Assembly (NCBI GenBank): GCA_021292165.1
Contig: CM037880.1
Coordinates: 181,433,085-181,497,084 of the forward strand
From: Shinisaurus crocodilurus
Lineage: Eukaryota; Chordata; Lepidosauria; Squamata; Shinisauridae
Length of the DNA: 64,000 bases
Reading direction: 5' to 3'
The notes under the pieces are model-generated. The model worked only from the letters and a program-made list of their open reading frames with translations, had not been told where the DNA came from and did no database searches. Shown piece after piece: positions 12,620 to 22,485 of the stretch. Position 1 is the first letter of the stretch; each line of letters starts with the position of its first letter. A program made the position numbers and the translations under genes.

Positions 12620-12651
12620 CTCTATGCAGAAGAATAAATGGATCAGAAATC

Positions 12652-12741
12652 AACACCCCAATCCTATGTGTGTTCACTCAGAACTAGTTCCCACTGTGTT
12701 CAATGGAGCTTACTCATAGCCAAGCGTGCATAGGATAGCAG
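12652..12741. mobile_element. degraded palindromic MITE, GCAATCCTATG family
   Basis: CCAATCCTATGTGTGTTCAC on the left and GCGTGCATAGGATAGCAGTG on the right are inverse. The centre TTCCCACTG...CAATGGAGCTTACTC matches sister copies. Confidence 0.6.
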
Positions 12742-13089
12742 TGGATAGCATAGGATAAAATGGTGACACTCACAAACCAGAGAGTGACTATGCTAGCTTT
12801 GAGGACCTTTGTGAAGACCTGGAAGTGAAGATGCTCAAACAATTTCATTTTTTCAAATGGGCACTCTCAGTGAAGCTGCCAAATTAGAATTAATTAGCTG
12901 ACTGTACACTCTGGAATTTAGTCCCAGTGGTTGCTGGGAATTTGTCACTTACCACAGAAAGTAATTGTCCCACTTTAGATGTTTATTTACACCACCAATC
13001 TTGCTATGTCTACTCATCACCAGCCCACATTCACTGGATGTTACGCATTTGATTGGAAACTATTCATTTGTGCTCCACATAGCTGCAAG

Positions 13090-13159
13090 TGATCACAGTT
13101 GGGCCTCACTGATATTGACCTTTAAAACCCTCAACAATTTGGGGCCAGGGTATTTGAGG
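13090..13159 (+). mobile_element. L2-type LINE fragment, upstream piece of a split copy
   Basis: Translates near its end as LTFKTLNNLGPGYLR, a phrase of the C-terminal part of L2-clade polyproteins. The next expected residues appear 4 kb later at 17221 as KDCLHPYEP. The two pieces are therefore one L2 interrupted by the 13160-17220 insertion. Confidence 0.6.
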
Positions 13160-13432
13160 TAGCACTGTGCCAAATTTTTCGATCTACGGTATTTATTTTC
13201 GAACATTTGTTGGGGACAGGGACAAAAAGAAATTGCACTAGAAAATTGTGGGAAGGGGTGAGAATTTCTGAGAAATTTTTCAGTGTACCAGGCTTCAGAG
13301 CTTACCTTGGTGTAAGGAGGTGCCTGAGGGGTGTGTGCATTTCTTTTACCATTTTTATCCAGTTCTGTCCTTGCAGCCTCTCTGGCTTCTTGAGCTTCCT
13401 GGAAGGCTCCCTGGAAGACTGAACCAGGAATT
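13160..13432 (+). repeat. left arm of the composite element
   Basis: Pairs in inverse orientation with 16978-17220. Shared stretches include GTAAGGAGGTG, CTTTTACCATTTTTATCCA, TCTGTCCTTGCAG, TTGAGCTTCCTGGAA and AACCAGGAATTC. The first bases form the TAG-starting terminus. Confidence 0.75.
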
Positions 13433-13536
13433 CTTTATTTTATTTCATTTCATTTTCATTTATTTATTTAAAATATTTCTTGGCTGCCTTTCAGGCCAGA
13501 AGCCCCCCCAAGGCGGCATACAGCAATAATATACAG

Positions 13537-13708
13537 GCCTGTGGCTCACGCTGGCTCAGTTTGTCTGAGCGTGGAAAGCTAAGCAGGGTCAGACCTGGTT
13601 ATTACTTGGATGGGAGACCCCTCCTCCAGTTTCCTGCACTGAACAGGGGGTTGGACGCGATGGCCTTGTAGGCCCCTTCCAACTCTAAGATCCTATGATC
13701 CTATCCTA
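13537..13708 (+). mobile_element. 5S rRNA-derived SINE with CR1-type tail, copy 1
   Basis: The central part matches 5S rRNA promoter sequence: GGAAAGCTAAGCAGGGTC (box A region), CCTGGTTATTACTTGG and ATGGGAGACC (box C region). The second half, from CCTGCACTGAACAGGG onward, matches the 3' end of the CR1 at 13935-15411 (compared on its own strand). This copy has small changes (GGACGCGATGG). It is inserted in the 3' end of the minus L2. Confidence 0.8.
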
Positions 13709-13934
13709 TAAAACACATGATATCAAAAGTGATAAAACATAATAAGAACAGTAAGAACACAAAGACAGAAACAAAAACTGCAGCAACCACAATCATATTA
13801 GGAGAAGGCCAAATTAAAATAATATGTTTTCAAGGCCTTCTTAAAAGCCTGCAACGATGGAGCATGGCAGACCCCCGATAGCAACTTATTCCAGAGGTGT
13901 GGGGCCACTGCAGAGAAGGCCCTCTCAAGTGTGA

Positions 13935-15411
13935 TCATAGAATCATAGAATCATAGAAAAGTAGAGTTGGAAGGGGCCTACAAGGCCATCGAGTCCAACC
14001 CCCTGCTCAATGCAGGAATCCAGGTCAAAGCATCCCTGACAGATGTCTGTCCAGCCGCACCTTGAATGCCTCCAGACTGGGAGAGCCCACCACCTCCCTA
14101 GGTAGTTGATTCCATTGTCTTATTGCTCTGACAGTCAGGAAATTTTTCCTGATGTTTAGGTGGAATCTAGGTTCCTGTAACTTGAGCCCATTATTCCGTG
14201 TCCTGCAAACTGGGATGACCGAGAAGAGATCTTTGCCCTCCTCTGTGTGACATCCCTTCAAATACTGGAAGAGTGCGATCATATCTCCCCTCAGTCTCCT
14301 CTTCTGAAGGCTAAACATGCCCAGTTCTTTCAGTCTCTCCTCATAGGGCCTTCTTTCCAGTCCCTTTATCATCCTTGTTGCCCTCCTCTGAACCCTCTCC
14401 AGTTTGTCTATGTCCTTGTTAAAATGAGGTGCCCAGAACTGGACACAGTACTCAAGATGAGGCCTAACCAGTGCCGAGTAAAGGGGAATTATCACTTCCC
14501 GCGATTTGGAAGCTATACTTCTATTAATACAGCCCAAAATTGCATTTGCCTTCTTTGCAGCCACGTCGCATTGCTGGCTCATATTCAGTTTGTGATCTAC
14601 CACAATTCCAAGATCCTTCTCACTTGTAGTATTGTTGAGCCAAGTGTCCCCCATTCTGTAACTCTGCATTTGGTTTCCTCTCCCTAGGTGCAGCACTTGG
14701 CATTTATCCCTGTTAAATTTCATTCTGTTGTTTTCGGCCCAGTGCTCCAGCCTATCGAGGTCACTTTGAATTTTGTTTCTGTCTTCCAGAGTATTAGCTG
14801 TTCCACCCAACTTTGTGTCATCTGCAAATTTGATAAGTATTCCCTGTACCTCCTCATCCAAGTCATTAATAAAAATGTTGAAGAGCACCGGGCCCAGGAC
14901 CGAGCCCTGTGGTACCCCGCTCGTTACCTCTCCCCAGTTTGAGAAGGAACCATTGATAAGCACTCTTTGAGTCCGATTCTTTAGCCAATTGTGGATCCAC
15001 CTGATAGTTGTTCCATCTAGCCCACTCTTAGCTAGCTTACTAATCAGGATATCATGAGGCACTTTGTCGAAAGCTTTGCTGAAGTCCAGGTATATAATGT
15101 CCACAGCATTCCCACAGTCCACAAGGGAGGTTACCCGATCAAAAAATGAGATCAGATTAGTCTGACAGGATTTGTTCTTGACAAATCCATGCTGGCTTCT
15201 AGTAATCACTGCATTGTTTTCAAGGTGCTTGCAGACTGACTTCTTTATAATCTGCTCAAAAATCTTCCCGGGGATTGATGTCAGACTGACTGGCCAGGTT
15301 CCCAGGTTCCTCCTTCTTGCCCTTTTTGAAGATGGGAACAACATTTGCCCTCCTCCAGTCGTCTGGCACTTCACCTGTCCTCCATGATTTCTCAAAGATA
15401 ATAGACAGTGC
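13935..15411 (-). mobile_element. CR1 LINE, 5'-truncated
   Basis: The 3' end at 13935 shows the CR1 hallmark of short terminal repeats, seen here as repeated ATTCTATG units on the minus strand. The body encodes CR1-type reverse transcriptase down to the C-terminal RQWNQLPREVVGSPSLE. Homology fades at about 15411, where a different sequence (15412-15834) begins. It lies inside an L2 of the same orientation. No target duplication was seen, which is normal for CR1. It is the probable partner LINE of the four 5S-derived SINEs, whose tails match its 3' end. Confidence 0.85.
14025..15411 (-). pseudogene. CR1 reverse transcriptase, partial ORF2
   Basis: An open frame of 474 codons starts at 15449 and stops at 14025. 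From about codon 53 it reads as the CR1 reverse transcriptase: PVSLTSIPGK (53-62), motif A LDFSKAFD (121-128), motif B region SGVPQGSVLGP (177-187), catalytic FADD (208-211), then the CR1 C-terminus HLEYCVQFWAPHF. Codons 1-13 come from the unrelated upstream repeat. Codons 14-52 read a shifted frame, because the CR1 frame is broken near 15295 by a small deletion. The endonuclease and ORF1 are absent. The copy is dead, but the long open frame suggests it is fairly young. Confidence 0.85.
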
Positions 15412-15834
15412 TGTTCGCTCGCTCTCTGGGAGCCTGCTTGCCTTTTCACAGTCCCAAAAACAGCTGGAGCCTCTCTCCTGTTGTGCTCCTGCTCAGCTGG
15501 GAGTCAGGAACAGAATGAGCTCCCAGGCCACGCCCTGCAATCAGCCCCACTTCCTGCAATCAATCAGCTGCAATCAGCCCCAGGTAGTTGCAGTCAGCAG
15601 GAGCTTCTGCTCAACAGAATGAGCTCTCAGGCCACGCCTTTCCCTTGCAGCACTTGTTGTTGTACTACTCCGCTGCCAAACTCCTGTTTTCTCTCCCTGT
15701 TCGCTCGCTCTGTTCGCTCGCTCTCTGGGAGCCTGCTTGCCTTTTCACAGTCCCAAAAACAGCTGGAGCCTCTCTCCTGTTGTGCTCCTGCTCAGCTGGG
15801 AGTCAGGAACAGAATGAGCTCCCAGGCCACGCCC
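15412..15834. repeat. 423-bp block with two identical 124-bp direct repeats
   Basis: 15412-15535 and 15711-15834 are identical over 124 bases (period 299), starting TGTTCGCTCGCTCTCTGG and ending GGCCACGCCC. A partial third copy of the end lies near 15615-15640. The block fills the space between the CR1 5' breakpoint and the host L2. It may be 5' sequence of the CR1 insertion joined across an internal deletion, or a separate element duplicated in tandem. Confidence 0.7.
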
Positions 15835-16757
15835 ACCTAACTGCTCTCACAGGTGGGCAACTGAGAAGGACCTCTCCTGCTGAACTTAAAGTGCAGGCAG
15901 GCTGATATGGGTGAAGTAATTGGGCTCAGAAACATAATGGTAACCAGTGTAGCCAGCACAGTATAGGCATTACGGTACATGATCAGATTGCCTTGTCGCC
16001 ACCAACACTTGGGCAGCTGCATTCTCCACCAGCTGAAGTTTCTGAACTGTCTTCAAAGTGCAGAGAGTTCAGGAGGATTCCCACACTATGCACTCGGTCT
16101 TTTAGTGGGAGTGCAACATTTAAGACGAGTTGTACACCTCCATCCAGAGTAGTTGGTTTCCCAACCCACAGTGCCTCCACCTTGTCTAGATTAAGTTTCA
16201 GCTTGTTTACCCTCATCTGCCCCAAAATAGCCTCCAGACACTGGTTCACGAATTCAACAGCCTCCTTGGGATGTGTAGATGGAAATGAGAGGTAGAGTTG
16301 AGTATCATCCACATATTGATGACCCTTCAGCCCAAACCTCCTGATGACTTCCCCCAGCAGTTTCATGTTGCAGCACCCCACAGGCTAACTGGCATGAGGT
16401 GGAACAAAAATACCACAGCACCACTTTCTGAGACCACTCCTCCAGGAAAGACCAGAACCACTTTAAAGCCCAACCTAGATAAACAATTCAGAAGGATACC
16501 ATGGTCAGAGTTGCTGAGAGGTTCAGAAGAACCAACAGGGTTGCACTCCCCCCATCCATTCCCCAGCGTAAGTTATCAATCAGGGCGACCAAGGCTGTTT
16601 CCATCCCATAATCAGGTCTGAAACCTGACTGGAATGGATCTCCCTTGGGGCTTTTTAGTGCTGCTGCCTGCTGAGTGCCTGAAAGCTGAATGAGGCATTT
16701 TTGGTTAGGTTTTGCTATTGTTAAAAGTCCTTTTAACAACAACAAGTATAACAACAA
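15835..16757 (-). pseudogene. L2 reverse transcriptase remnant
   Basis: Two open stretches read as L2-clade reverse transcriptase. 16488-16757 gives PFQSGFRPDYGMETALVAL followed by LLVLLNLSA, where the catalytic aspartate of motif A appears as N. 15983-16381 gives HQYVDDTQLYLSFPS, with the YADD box altered to YVDD, then LKLNLDKVEALWVG. The motif B region between them is deleted or scrambled. Downstream text corresponds to the LKTVQKLQLV-type thumb sequence in another frame. A non-functional remnant. Confidence 0.75.
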
Positions 16758-16913
16758 GCTTACGCTGGTTCAGCTTGTCTGAGCGTGGAAAGCTAAGCAG
16801 GGTCAAGCCTGGTTATTACTTGGATGGGAGACCCCCTCCTCTAGTTTCCTGCATTGAGCAGGGGGTTGGACTCGATAGCCTTGTAGGCTCCTTCCAACTC
16901 TATGATCTATGAA
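16758..16913 (+). mobile_element. 5S rRNA-derived SINE with CR1-type tail, copy 2
   Basis: Same structure as copy 1. It retains GAAAGCTAAGCAGGGTC and TTACTTGGATGGGAGACC, and a CR1 tail ending TATGATCTATGAA. It shares GATAGCC...GGCTCC tail variants with the 39403 copy, unlike the other two, which suggests two source lineages. It sits at the 5' boundary of the minus L2, bordered by AACAACAA-like sequence on both sides. Confidence 0.8.
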
Positions 16914-16977
16914 ACAACAACTCCTCACTCAGCTTTCAAGCATTTCGCAGGCAGCAGCACTGGAAAGTCCCAAGGGA

Positions 16978-17220
16978 GGAATTCCTGGTTAAGTCCTCTA
17001 GGAGACTTTCCAGGAAGCTCAAGCAGGCAGAGACTGCAAGGACAGAAATGGATAAAAATGGTAAAAGAAAAAGTGTGAACACACACACACACCGGCACCT
17101 CAGCCACCTCCTTACAGTAAGGTAAATGCAGAAACCCAGCATAATGAGAAATTTCTCTGAAATTCTCAGAATCAAATGAAGAGGTTGCAAAGGGGCAGGT
17201 GGGATTTCAGCGCAGCACTA
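16978..17220 (-). repeat. right arm of the composite element
   Basis: Inverse of 13160-13432 (see there). It contains a short (CA)n expansion near 17079-17091 that is absent from the other arm. Confidence 0.75.
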
Positions 17221-17745
17221 ATTTGAAGGACTGCCTGCACCCATATGAACCTTCCCAGACTTTGAGACCAGCTTCAGATAACGTGCTTGTGGGCCCACCT
17301 TAAGATATATAAAACTGACAGGGCCTTTTGGTGGTGGTCCTATGTCCGGTGTAACCTCCCACTAAGGTTCATACATTTGGTCCCTTCAATGCTGGCTTTT
17401 AAATGGGCCTTGAAAACCCATTCATCTGAGCTGTTTTTAATTAAGATACTGAACTTTTCGTGCTTTATATTGCTACTCATTTTAAACTGTTGGTTCCATT
17501 TCTGTGGAACTCCCTGCCTCTGAAGGTAAGGCAGGCACCAACATTGTGTTATTTTTGTCACCTCATAAAAACATATTTATTTCAAGAAGCCTTCCTTGAC
17601 TGACTAGCCAGATTTTTAATTGATATTCTGTTTTAATATGTTTTGTTCTTTTTATCTTTTTATTGTTCACTGCTCCAGAATCTGTTTGGATGTGGAATGG
17701 TATATAAATGTTGTAAATAAATAAATAAATAAATAAATAAAAAAT
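17221..17745 (+). mobile_element. L2-type LINE 3' part, downstream piece of the split copy
   Basis: Continues the frame left at 13159: KDCLHPYEPSQTLRPAS, then GLLVVV, later LPLRFIHLVPSMLAF and ALKTHSSELF, the conserved L2 C-terminus with stops. Around 17480-17610 a second, similar C-terminal phrase (VPFLWNSLP-like, KTYLFQEAF-like in another frame) suggests a second overlapping L2 tail. It ends in (AAAT)n at about 17717-17745. Confidence 0.6.
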
Positions 17746-17789
17746 TGTTCCAGCTAGCTATTGAGTTTTACATGAGTATGGTACTGGCT

Positions 17790-17925
17790 TTTGAAATGTT
17801 TTAACTCAGTTTGTATTTTATTGATTTATCCTTTTTTCTGTAAGCCACAGAGAGAGGGATTCACCCTAAAAGACAGCCTAGGCATTTCAAACCAAAATAA
17901 ACAAATAAATTGTTTTAAAACAATA
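17790..17925 (+). repeat. possible LINE 3' tail
   Basis: The phrase CTGTAAGCCACAGAGAGAGG followed by AATAAACAAATAAAT resembles LINE tails but is short and weak. Confidence 0.3.
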
Positions 17926-18056
17926 ATGCTGGTACCCAGACTACGTATACCTACTCACTTAGCTGACTAATCCATGCATCTGACCAAAGTGGACTCTGCC
18001 CATGAAAACATAGGAGACAAGGTGTCTTCAAGGTGTCACAAGATTCTGTTGTATTG

Positions 18057-18778
18057 CTGGATGGCCATCTGTCCTCTCTTACAGAGGTCAGTATTCAAGG
18101 GCTTCCAGAAAACTCTCCTCTTTTTGAAGGCATCCTTTTTTGAAATGCTGTCCTGTTCCATTCCAGTTTAAAGATAATGGTCAGTATTCCACAGGGCGCT
18201 GCAGCCCTGCTAATTCCGTGGCACCCCCCCCCCCCCAATCCTGTTCCACAAGCGAGACCCACCACTTGCATAATGTAGATTTAGCACCTCTGGGAGCACC
18301 CGGAAATGTGTGGAAACACTCGTTTCTTGAACAGGGCAGGTCAGCAGAGCTCACATAAAGGAGATCCGCCAACCTATCCCGATCCAGAAATGAATGTTTC
18401 TGCTCATTTTGGGACTTCCTATAGGAAGCGTTAAATCTCCATTGCGCAAGCGGAATTGGTGGGAGGATCCACTTGTGCAATGGCCCTGTTGGATATTGCC
18501 CAATGAGCCATAAGAACTGTTGCCAATCAACAGTGAGCACCTGGACACCAGGCTGAACAGGCAGGCACACAGGCCATCTGCTCACAGCCTTCTGCACTAT
18601 TGTGAGCTGTAGCATATTTCTATTAAAATTATAATAGTTATTTCTAAATGTGCATCTATACATACAAGTTAGCATGTGGAAATGTTATACAAATCGGTGT
18701 CCTCTTTTCTCCTCTTTTTTGGTGATGTGTTTCCTCTTTTGGGGGGTGAGTCATAAGTGGCCACCCTACAGCCATCCC
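18057..18778 (+). repeat. dispersed repeat, GTGGCCACCC family, interrupted copy
   Basis: Left edge GGATGGCCATCTGTCCTC, right edge AGTGGCCACCCTA. It shares internal landmarks with 53999-54363 (plus) and 56683-57083 (minus): TTACAGAGG, CAGTTTAAAGATA, TATTTCTATT-AAATTATA, TTTCTAAATGTGCAT, and the paired TCCTCTTTT blocks at the right. The TGGCCA ends are inverse, suggesting a DNA element, but no target duplication was found. Interrupted by 18179-18501. Confidence 0.6.
18179..18501. mobile_element. inverted-repeat element inside the GTGGCCACCC repeat
   Basis: Ends GGTCAGTATTCCACAGGGC and, inverted, GGGCAATATCCAACAGGGC. AAT stands on both sides (18176-18178 and 18502-18504), a possible 3-bp duplication as in PIF/Harbinger elements. 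It has a 15-base C run, no coding capacity, and an internal hairpin near 18440-18480 (CATTGCGCAAG...CTTGTGCAATG). Confidence 0.55.
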
Positions 18779-20225
18779 TCTTGAATTTGTCAGTTGTTCT
18801 GTAGAATCTGTACTAATATTTATCAGCCTAAGAGTTATTATAGCTTATGGGCTAATACTGTTTCAAAGGAACTGAAAGCAAAGAACATGAAGGGCTTGGA
18901 AAAGCTAATTAATGAATTAAACTGTTTTAAGGCTAAAATATTAGCTGACTCATTGGCAGTAGCACAGTGGTTTTTCCTGTGACATTTATGCTAAGCATAA
19001 AGCAATAATTCTAAAATTAAATACATTTGCAGTTCAGCTTTGATGTAGCCTTTAACCTCTCATGGTATAATAAATCCATACCTCCAGATCATTTAAGAGT
19101 GGGACAGAGCTTTAAGGAGTTTCCAACCACTCAGTTACGACAAAAATAATTACCACTTTAATGGGCAGTAATTCTTTCCTCAGGGATGACATGCTGTTTA
19201 CTTACAGTCTATCCATTTATCCCCTGAGGGTCTTCTATTGAAGATATCTTCTTCCAAATTATATGTTGGCTGTAAAGCTACAGTGTGCTTCAAATGGTCC
19301 CAACACACTAACACCTGTAGAAAACAGTCCTGGACAGCTGTATTAATTTGTTGGCATGAAATTAAGAGCAGACTGTCATATGTGCAGCTTTCCATGGAAC
19401 CAACATGTACACACATGTTGGGCACATTCATCTTCAATGAATTAGATGGATCTTTAAAAGAAATATTCTAGTTTGGTTGATCCTGACAACCAGCCTAAGC
19501 CAAATGCAGGAAATGATAGCTCCCTATGTTGTCAGCAGCTGAAGAGAACAGAGAGGCAGTCAAACTTCTTTTGAGCCATTTTTCTGGCCAGGCACAAGAG
19601 ATGGGGGCTTTTGGGGCCACTCTTTTTCTTAAGTTTGCTATTTGTCAATGTCAATTTTCATGTAATGCTTAAGAGGAAATAACATAAAAATAGGACTGTA
19701 GATTGACCTAGAGTTAAAAAAACCAAAAGGAAAGGGAACCCCACATTTTTGGGTGAGCATTACTTGAAGCAAAGGGAATTATTATACTAAATCTCTGAAA
19801 GTTCACAGTCCTGGGTGCCTATAAATTATAAATATAGGATGCTTTACATTTTCACACCTTGAGAAACAGCTAACTGTGGTAGCAGTCAGGAGACAGACAC
19901 TATACAAAAATTATCATTGCTGCTCTTACAAATTATTTCAGCCAATGGTGCAATTATTTTTAATTAAAATAAAAGGTTTAAATGGTTCCTATGAGATTAT
20001 TTCAGAGCTAATAATCAAGGGATCCTAACTCAGATGACACCTCCTTCTTAGTAGCTCCAAACTTGCATTAAAAATACATTTTGAACTTCTTCACAAAAAT
20101 ATATGAACACAACCTCCCACCATCACCTTCATGCATTACTCATGTGAAAGGGCAAGTGTACAGAAAGGGGATACACCTCGACCAGGAGGGTGTGCAGTTC
20201 TTCCTGTGGTGCAACTAGGGCTGGA
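18779..20225. other. no recognisable gene or repeat
   Basis: AT-rich unique-looking sequence with only short open frames. Confidence 0.5.
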
Positions 20226-20432
20226 CATAAGAACATAAGAGATAAGAAGCGCCATGCTGGATCAGACCAAGGGTCCATCTAGTGCAGCATTCTGTTCATG
20301 CAGTGACCAACCGGCTGCCCACGGGATCCCATAAGCAGGACATGAGTGCAATAGCACCTTCCTGCCCATGTTCCCCAACAACTAGAGTATATAGGCAAAC
20401 TGCCTCTGATACTGGAGAAAGCATATAGCCTA
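20226..20432 (+). repeat. dispersed repeat, CATCAGACCAAGGGTCC family
   Basis: Begins CATAAGAACATAAGAG and carries GGATCAGACCAAGGGTCC, CATTCTGTTCATGCAGTG, and CTGCCTCTGATACTGGAG. One of the longest copies in the window. Confidence 0.75.
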
Positions 20433-21351
20433 ATTCTATGTATCTAATTGAAGTCTCTTTTGGCCCAATTAAACTTTGTGCCAAAGAGCCAGAGAGGGAG
20501 CACACAATGCAGGAGATGTACTCTGGTGAAATGAAGATAAGAAGATGTAGAGTGTGTGCTTGAGGTCATTTTAATCCTTGGAGCATCCAATCTTGTCTTG
20601 AGCATCTCTTCAGAGGGCTTTCAGAAGTTCCAATGAGAGGCTGCACAAGCAGTAGGAGAGTCCCTGTAAGCCCTCTTGGTGTGCCACCACAAAGAAGAAA
20701 GCTGTGCAGACGACATGTGCAGTCTTCCAGTGTGAGAGCAGCTTGCACATTCTGTCTATGCAAATATTTGAACATTGCAGTAAGAGGGCTGTGCAGCGTC
20801 ATGTCTCTGAAGCCCCTCTCAGTATGCTAGAGGTGGAGAAGGGAGGGGTGAGCACCTGGGAGTCCACCATAATCTGACACAGCTGTAAATATTTGAGATG
20901 TGATTTGCCAAGCACACCACAGATCTGGACACCTGTGAATTCAGTAAAACTTATGAACACATCATTGCCCTAACGATAATGGTGAAAGTGATGAAAGGTA
21001 TAAAAATGGAAAGAAAGTACCACATCCTGCTTCTGACTGAGCCAGTGTGAATTCTATCTGCTGTTATGTTTAGTAGGAACAGCAGCAAAGAGCTCCATTC
21101 CTCAACGGGCTAGCTAATAGATGATCTTGGAAACAGAATCGCCATGGAACATTCTCTGAAATAAGCCAAGCGTTACGTCTTCTAAGGCTCCAATCCTAAA
21201 CACACTTATGAGAAAGTAAGATTGCCTTCACATGCAACTTTTCTGGTGTGGCTGCCATGCCATTTGCAGTCACTTTTATGCCAGTCCGGATACGTGTGAA
21301 GACTTCCACCCACATGGTTTACGAACCACACAAACAAGGATCCTTTGAAGC
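20433..21351. other. no recognisable gene
   Basis: Unique-looking; open frames are short with no recognised domain. Confidence 0.45.
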
Positions 21352-21435
21352 ATGGCCATTGGCCATGCTGGCTAGGAATTATGGGAGTTTCAGCCCAACA
21401 CATCTGGAGGGCACCAGGTTGGGGAAAGTTGCTCC
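21352..21435. mobile_element. half of a palindromic hAT MITE
   Basis: Matches the right half of the 1284/37259 family (GGCCATGCTGGCTAGGAATT, CATCTGGAGGGCACCAGGTT). The left arm is missing. Confidence 0.5.
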
Positions 21436-21962
21436 GAAGGATCTGGGTGCATTGCTTGTGAAAATGCCAAGAAGTAAACCATGTGGTGGAAGTCTTTATA
21501 TATACCTGGACTGGCATGGAAGAAGCCATTGAGGCACAGCACAGCTGGAATTTCTGGTGTAGGATGGAATTCTACTCTTGTTTATACTTTTTATTTCTCT
21601 TTTTATCATTATTATGTTTTTGCAATCTAATTGTGAACTGCCTCAAGAAGCTCTCGCAAGATGGCATTTATTACATTTTATTACCTTAATAAAAAGATGT
21701 CTTAATAAAAATTAGAATACATTCCTGACTGCTGCATTTTGAATCTCAATCAGTTATTGAGTAGGAATATGTGTAAAGACAACTCCCCACTGGCTACATA
21801 TCTGAAGATGCTGGAGATCACTGTTCATTCCAGTCAACATCTGGAATCAATTAGGACCAAGAATCTGACTTCTTATACTCCGAGTTGAGAAGAGAACTTG
21901 TTCACTGTGCTAAATTTGAATACTTTAAGCCAAACCATACTTTTTTATTAGAAGGGATCTGC

Positions 21963-21987
21963 GAGTTCCACCAGAAAAAAAAGCCCT
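21963..21987 (-). mobile_element. 25-bp remnant of the 146-bp hAT MITE
   Basis: GAGTTCCACCAGAAAAAA and AAGCCCT match one terminus of the element at 32461-32606. GGATCTGC flanks it exactly on both sides (21955-21962 and 21988-21995), although the other terminus is missing. Confidence 0.6.
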
Positions 21988-22485
21988 GGATCTGCCACTC
22001 GTAACAGATGCCAGAAAAACTCAGATCTCACTAGCTGCTGCTTTTGGAGGATGGCAGAGTATCAGAGTAACAATTAAGTTTAATTGTTTTAGATCTTGTA
22101 ATGGGGATGGGGAGCGATAAGAATAGAGAAGAATGAAGTATCTGGAGTAGAAAGCAGGTATATGCACTCAAAAAGATTACATATATTTCCTTGGATTTGG
22201 TAGACATTGGTGGGTAAAGTATCTTTTCTTCCCCCCGCTTCCCAGAATTTGAAGTCCTCATTAACATTTGATGGCACTTACTGTGCTACCAATATCATCC
22301 AATATCATCATAATGTTTGGAAGGACAGCGGAGCTCAACCCCCACCAGATCCCTCCCCTCCCCCAGCTGCCAATGACAATCAACATTGGAAGTTCCACCT
22401 GCCAGTGGACCCAGTTGACTCTTCTATCTTCACTATGTTATAACAGCTGATGCAGCACAGGAGAGGTTGGGCACATGCAGAGTTT

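Larger units (their letters stand above)
13433..16757 (-). mobile_element. L2-type LINE, 5'-truncated, interrupted
   Basis: The 3' tail is at 13433 ((ATTT)-rich) and the eroded coding region runs up to about 16757. Two pieces flank the CR1: 15835-16757 holds the RT region, and 13709-13934 holds the C-terminal phrase that reads RAFSAVAPHLWNKLL. Reading order is continuous if 13935-15834 is removed, so the CR1 landed inside this L2. A 5S-derived SINE sits in its 3' end at 13537-13708. Confidence 0.65.
13160..17220. mobile_element. 4.06-kb composite insertion with inverted arms and 8-bp target duplication
   Basis: The ends are TAGCACTGTGCCAAA and, inverted, TAGTGCTGCGCTGAAA. ATTTGAGG (13152-13159) and ATTTGAAG (17221-17228) form an 8-bp duplication with one mismatch, and the host L2 reading resumes across it. 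Inverted arms of about 250 bp follow at each end. The interior carries a minus L2, a CR1, and two 5S-type SINEs. I infer a hAT-like foldback element that was later filled by retroposons. It is not a gene-carrying transposon; no transposase is visible. Confidence 0.65.

Noticed and set aside
13537..13640. 5S rRNA gene
   Set aside because: Only the promoter-bearing middle of 5S is kept, and it is fused to a CR1 tail in four dispersed copies, so it is a SINE.
15412..15834. A pair of LTRs (identical 124-bp direct repeats)
   Set aside because: Only 175 bp lies between them, there are no TG/CA ends, no primer site and no flanking duplication of their own. A 299-bp tandem duplication fits better.
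14247..15840. Plus-strand open frames of 84-146 codons across the CR1 and the adjoining repeats
   Set aside because: They are antisense shadows of the CR1 coding strand or frames through duplicated repeats.
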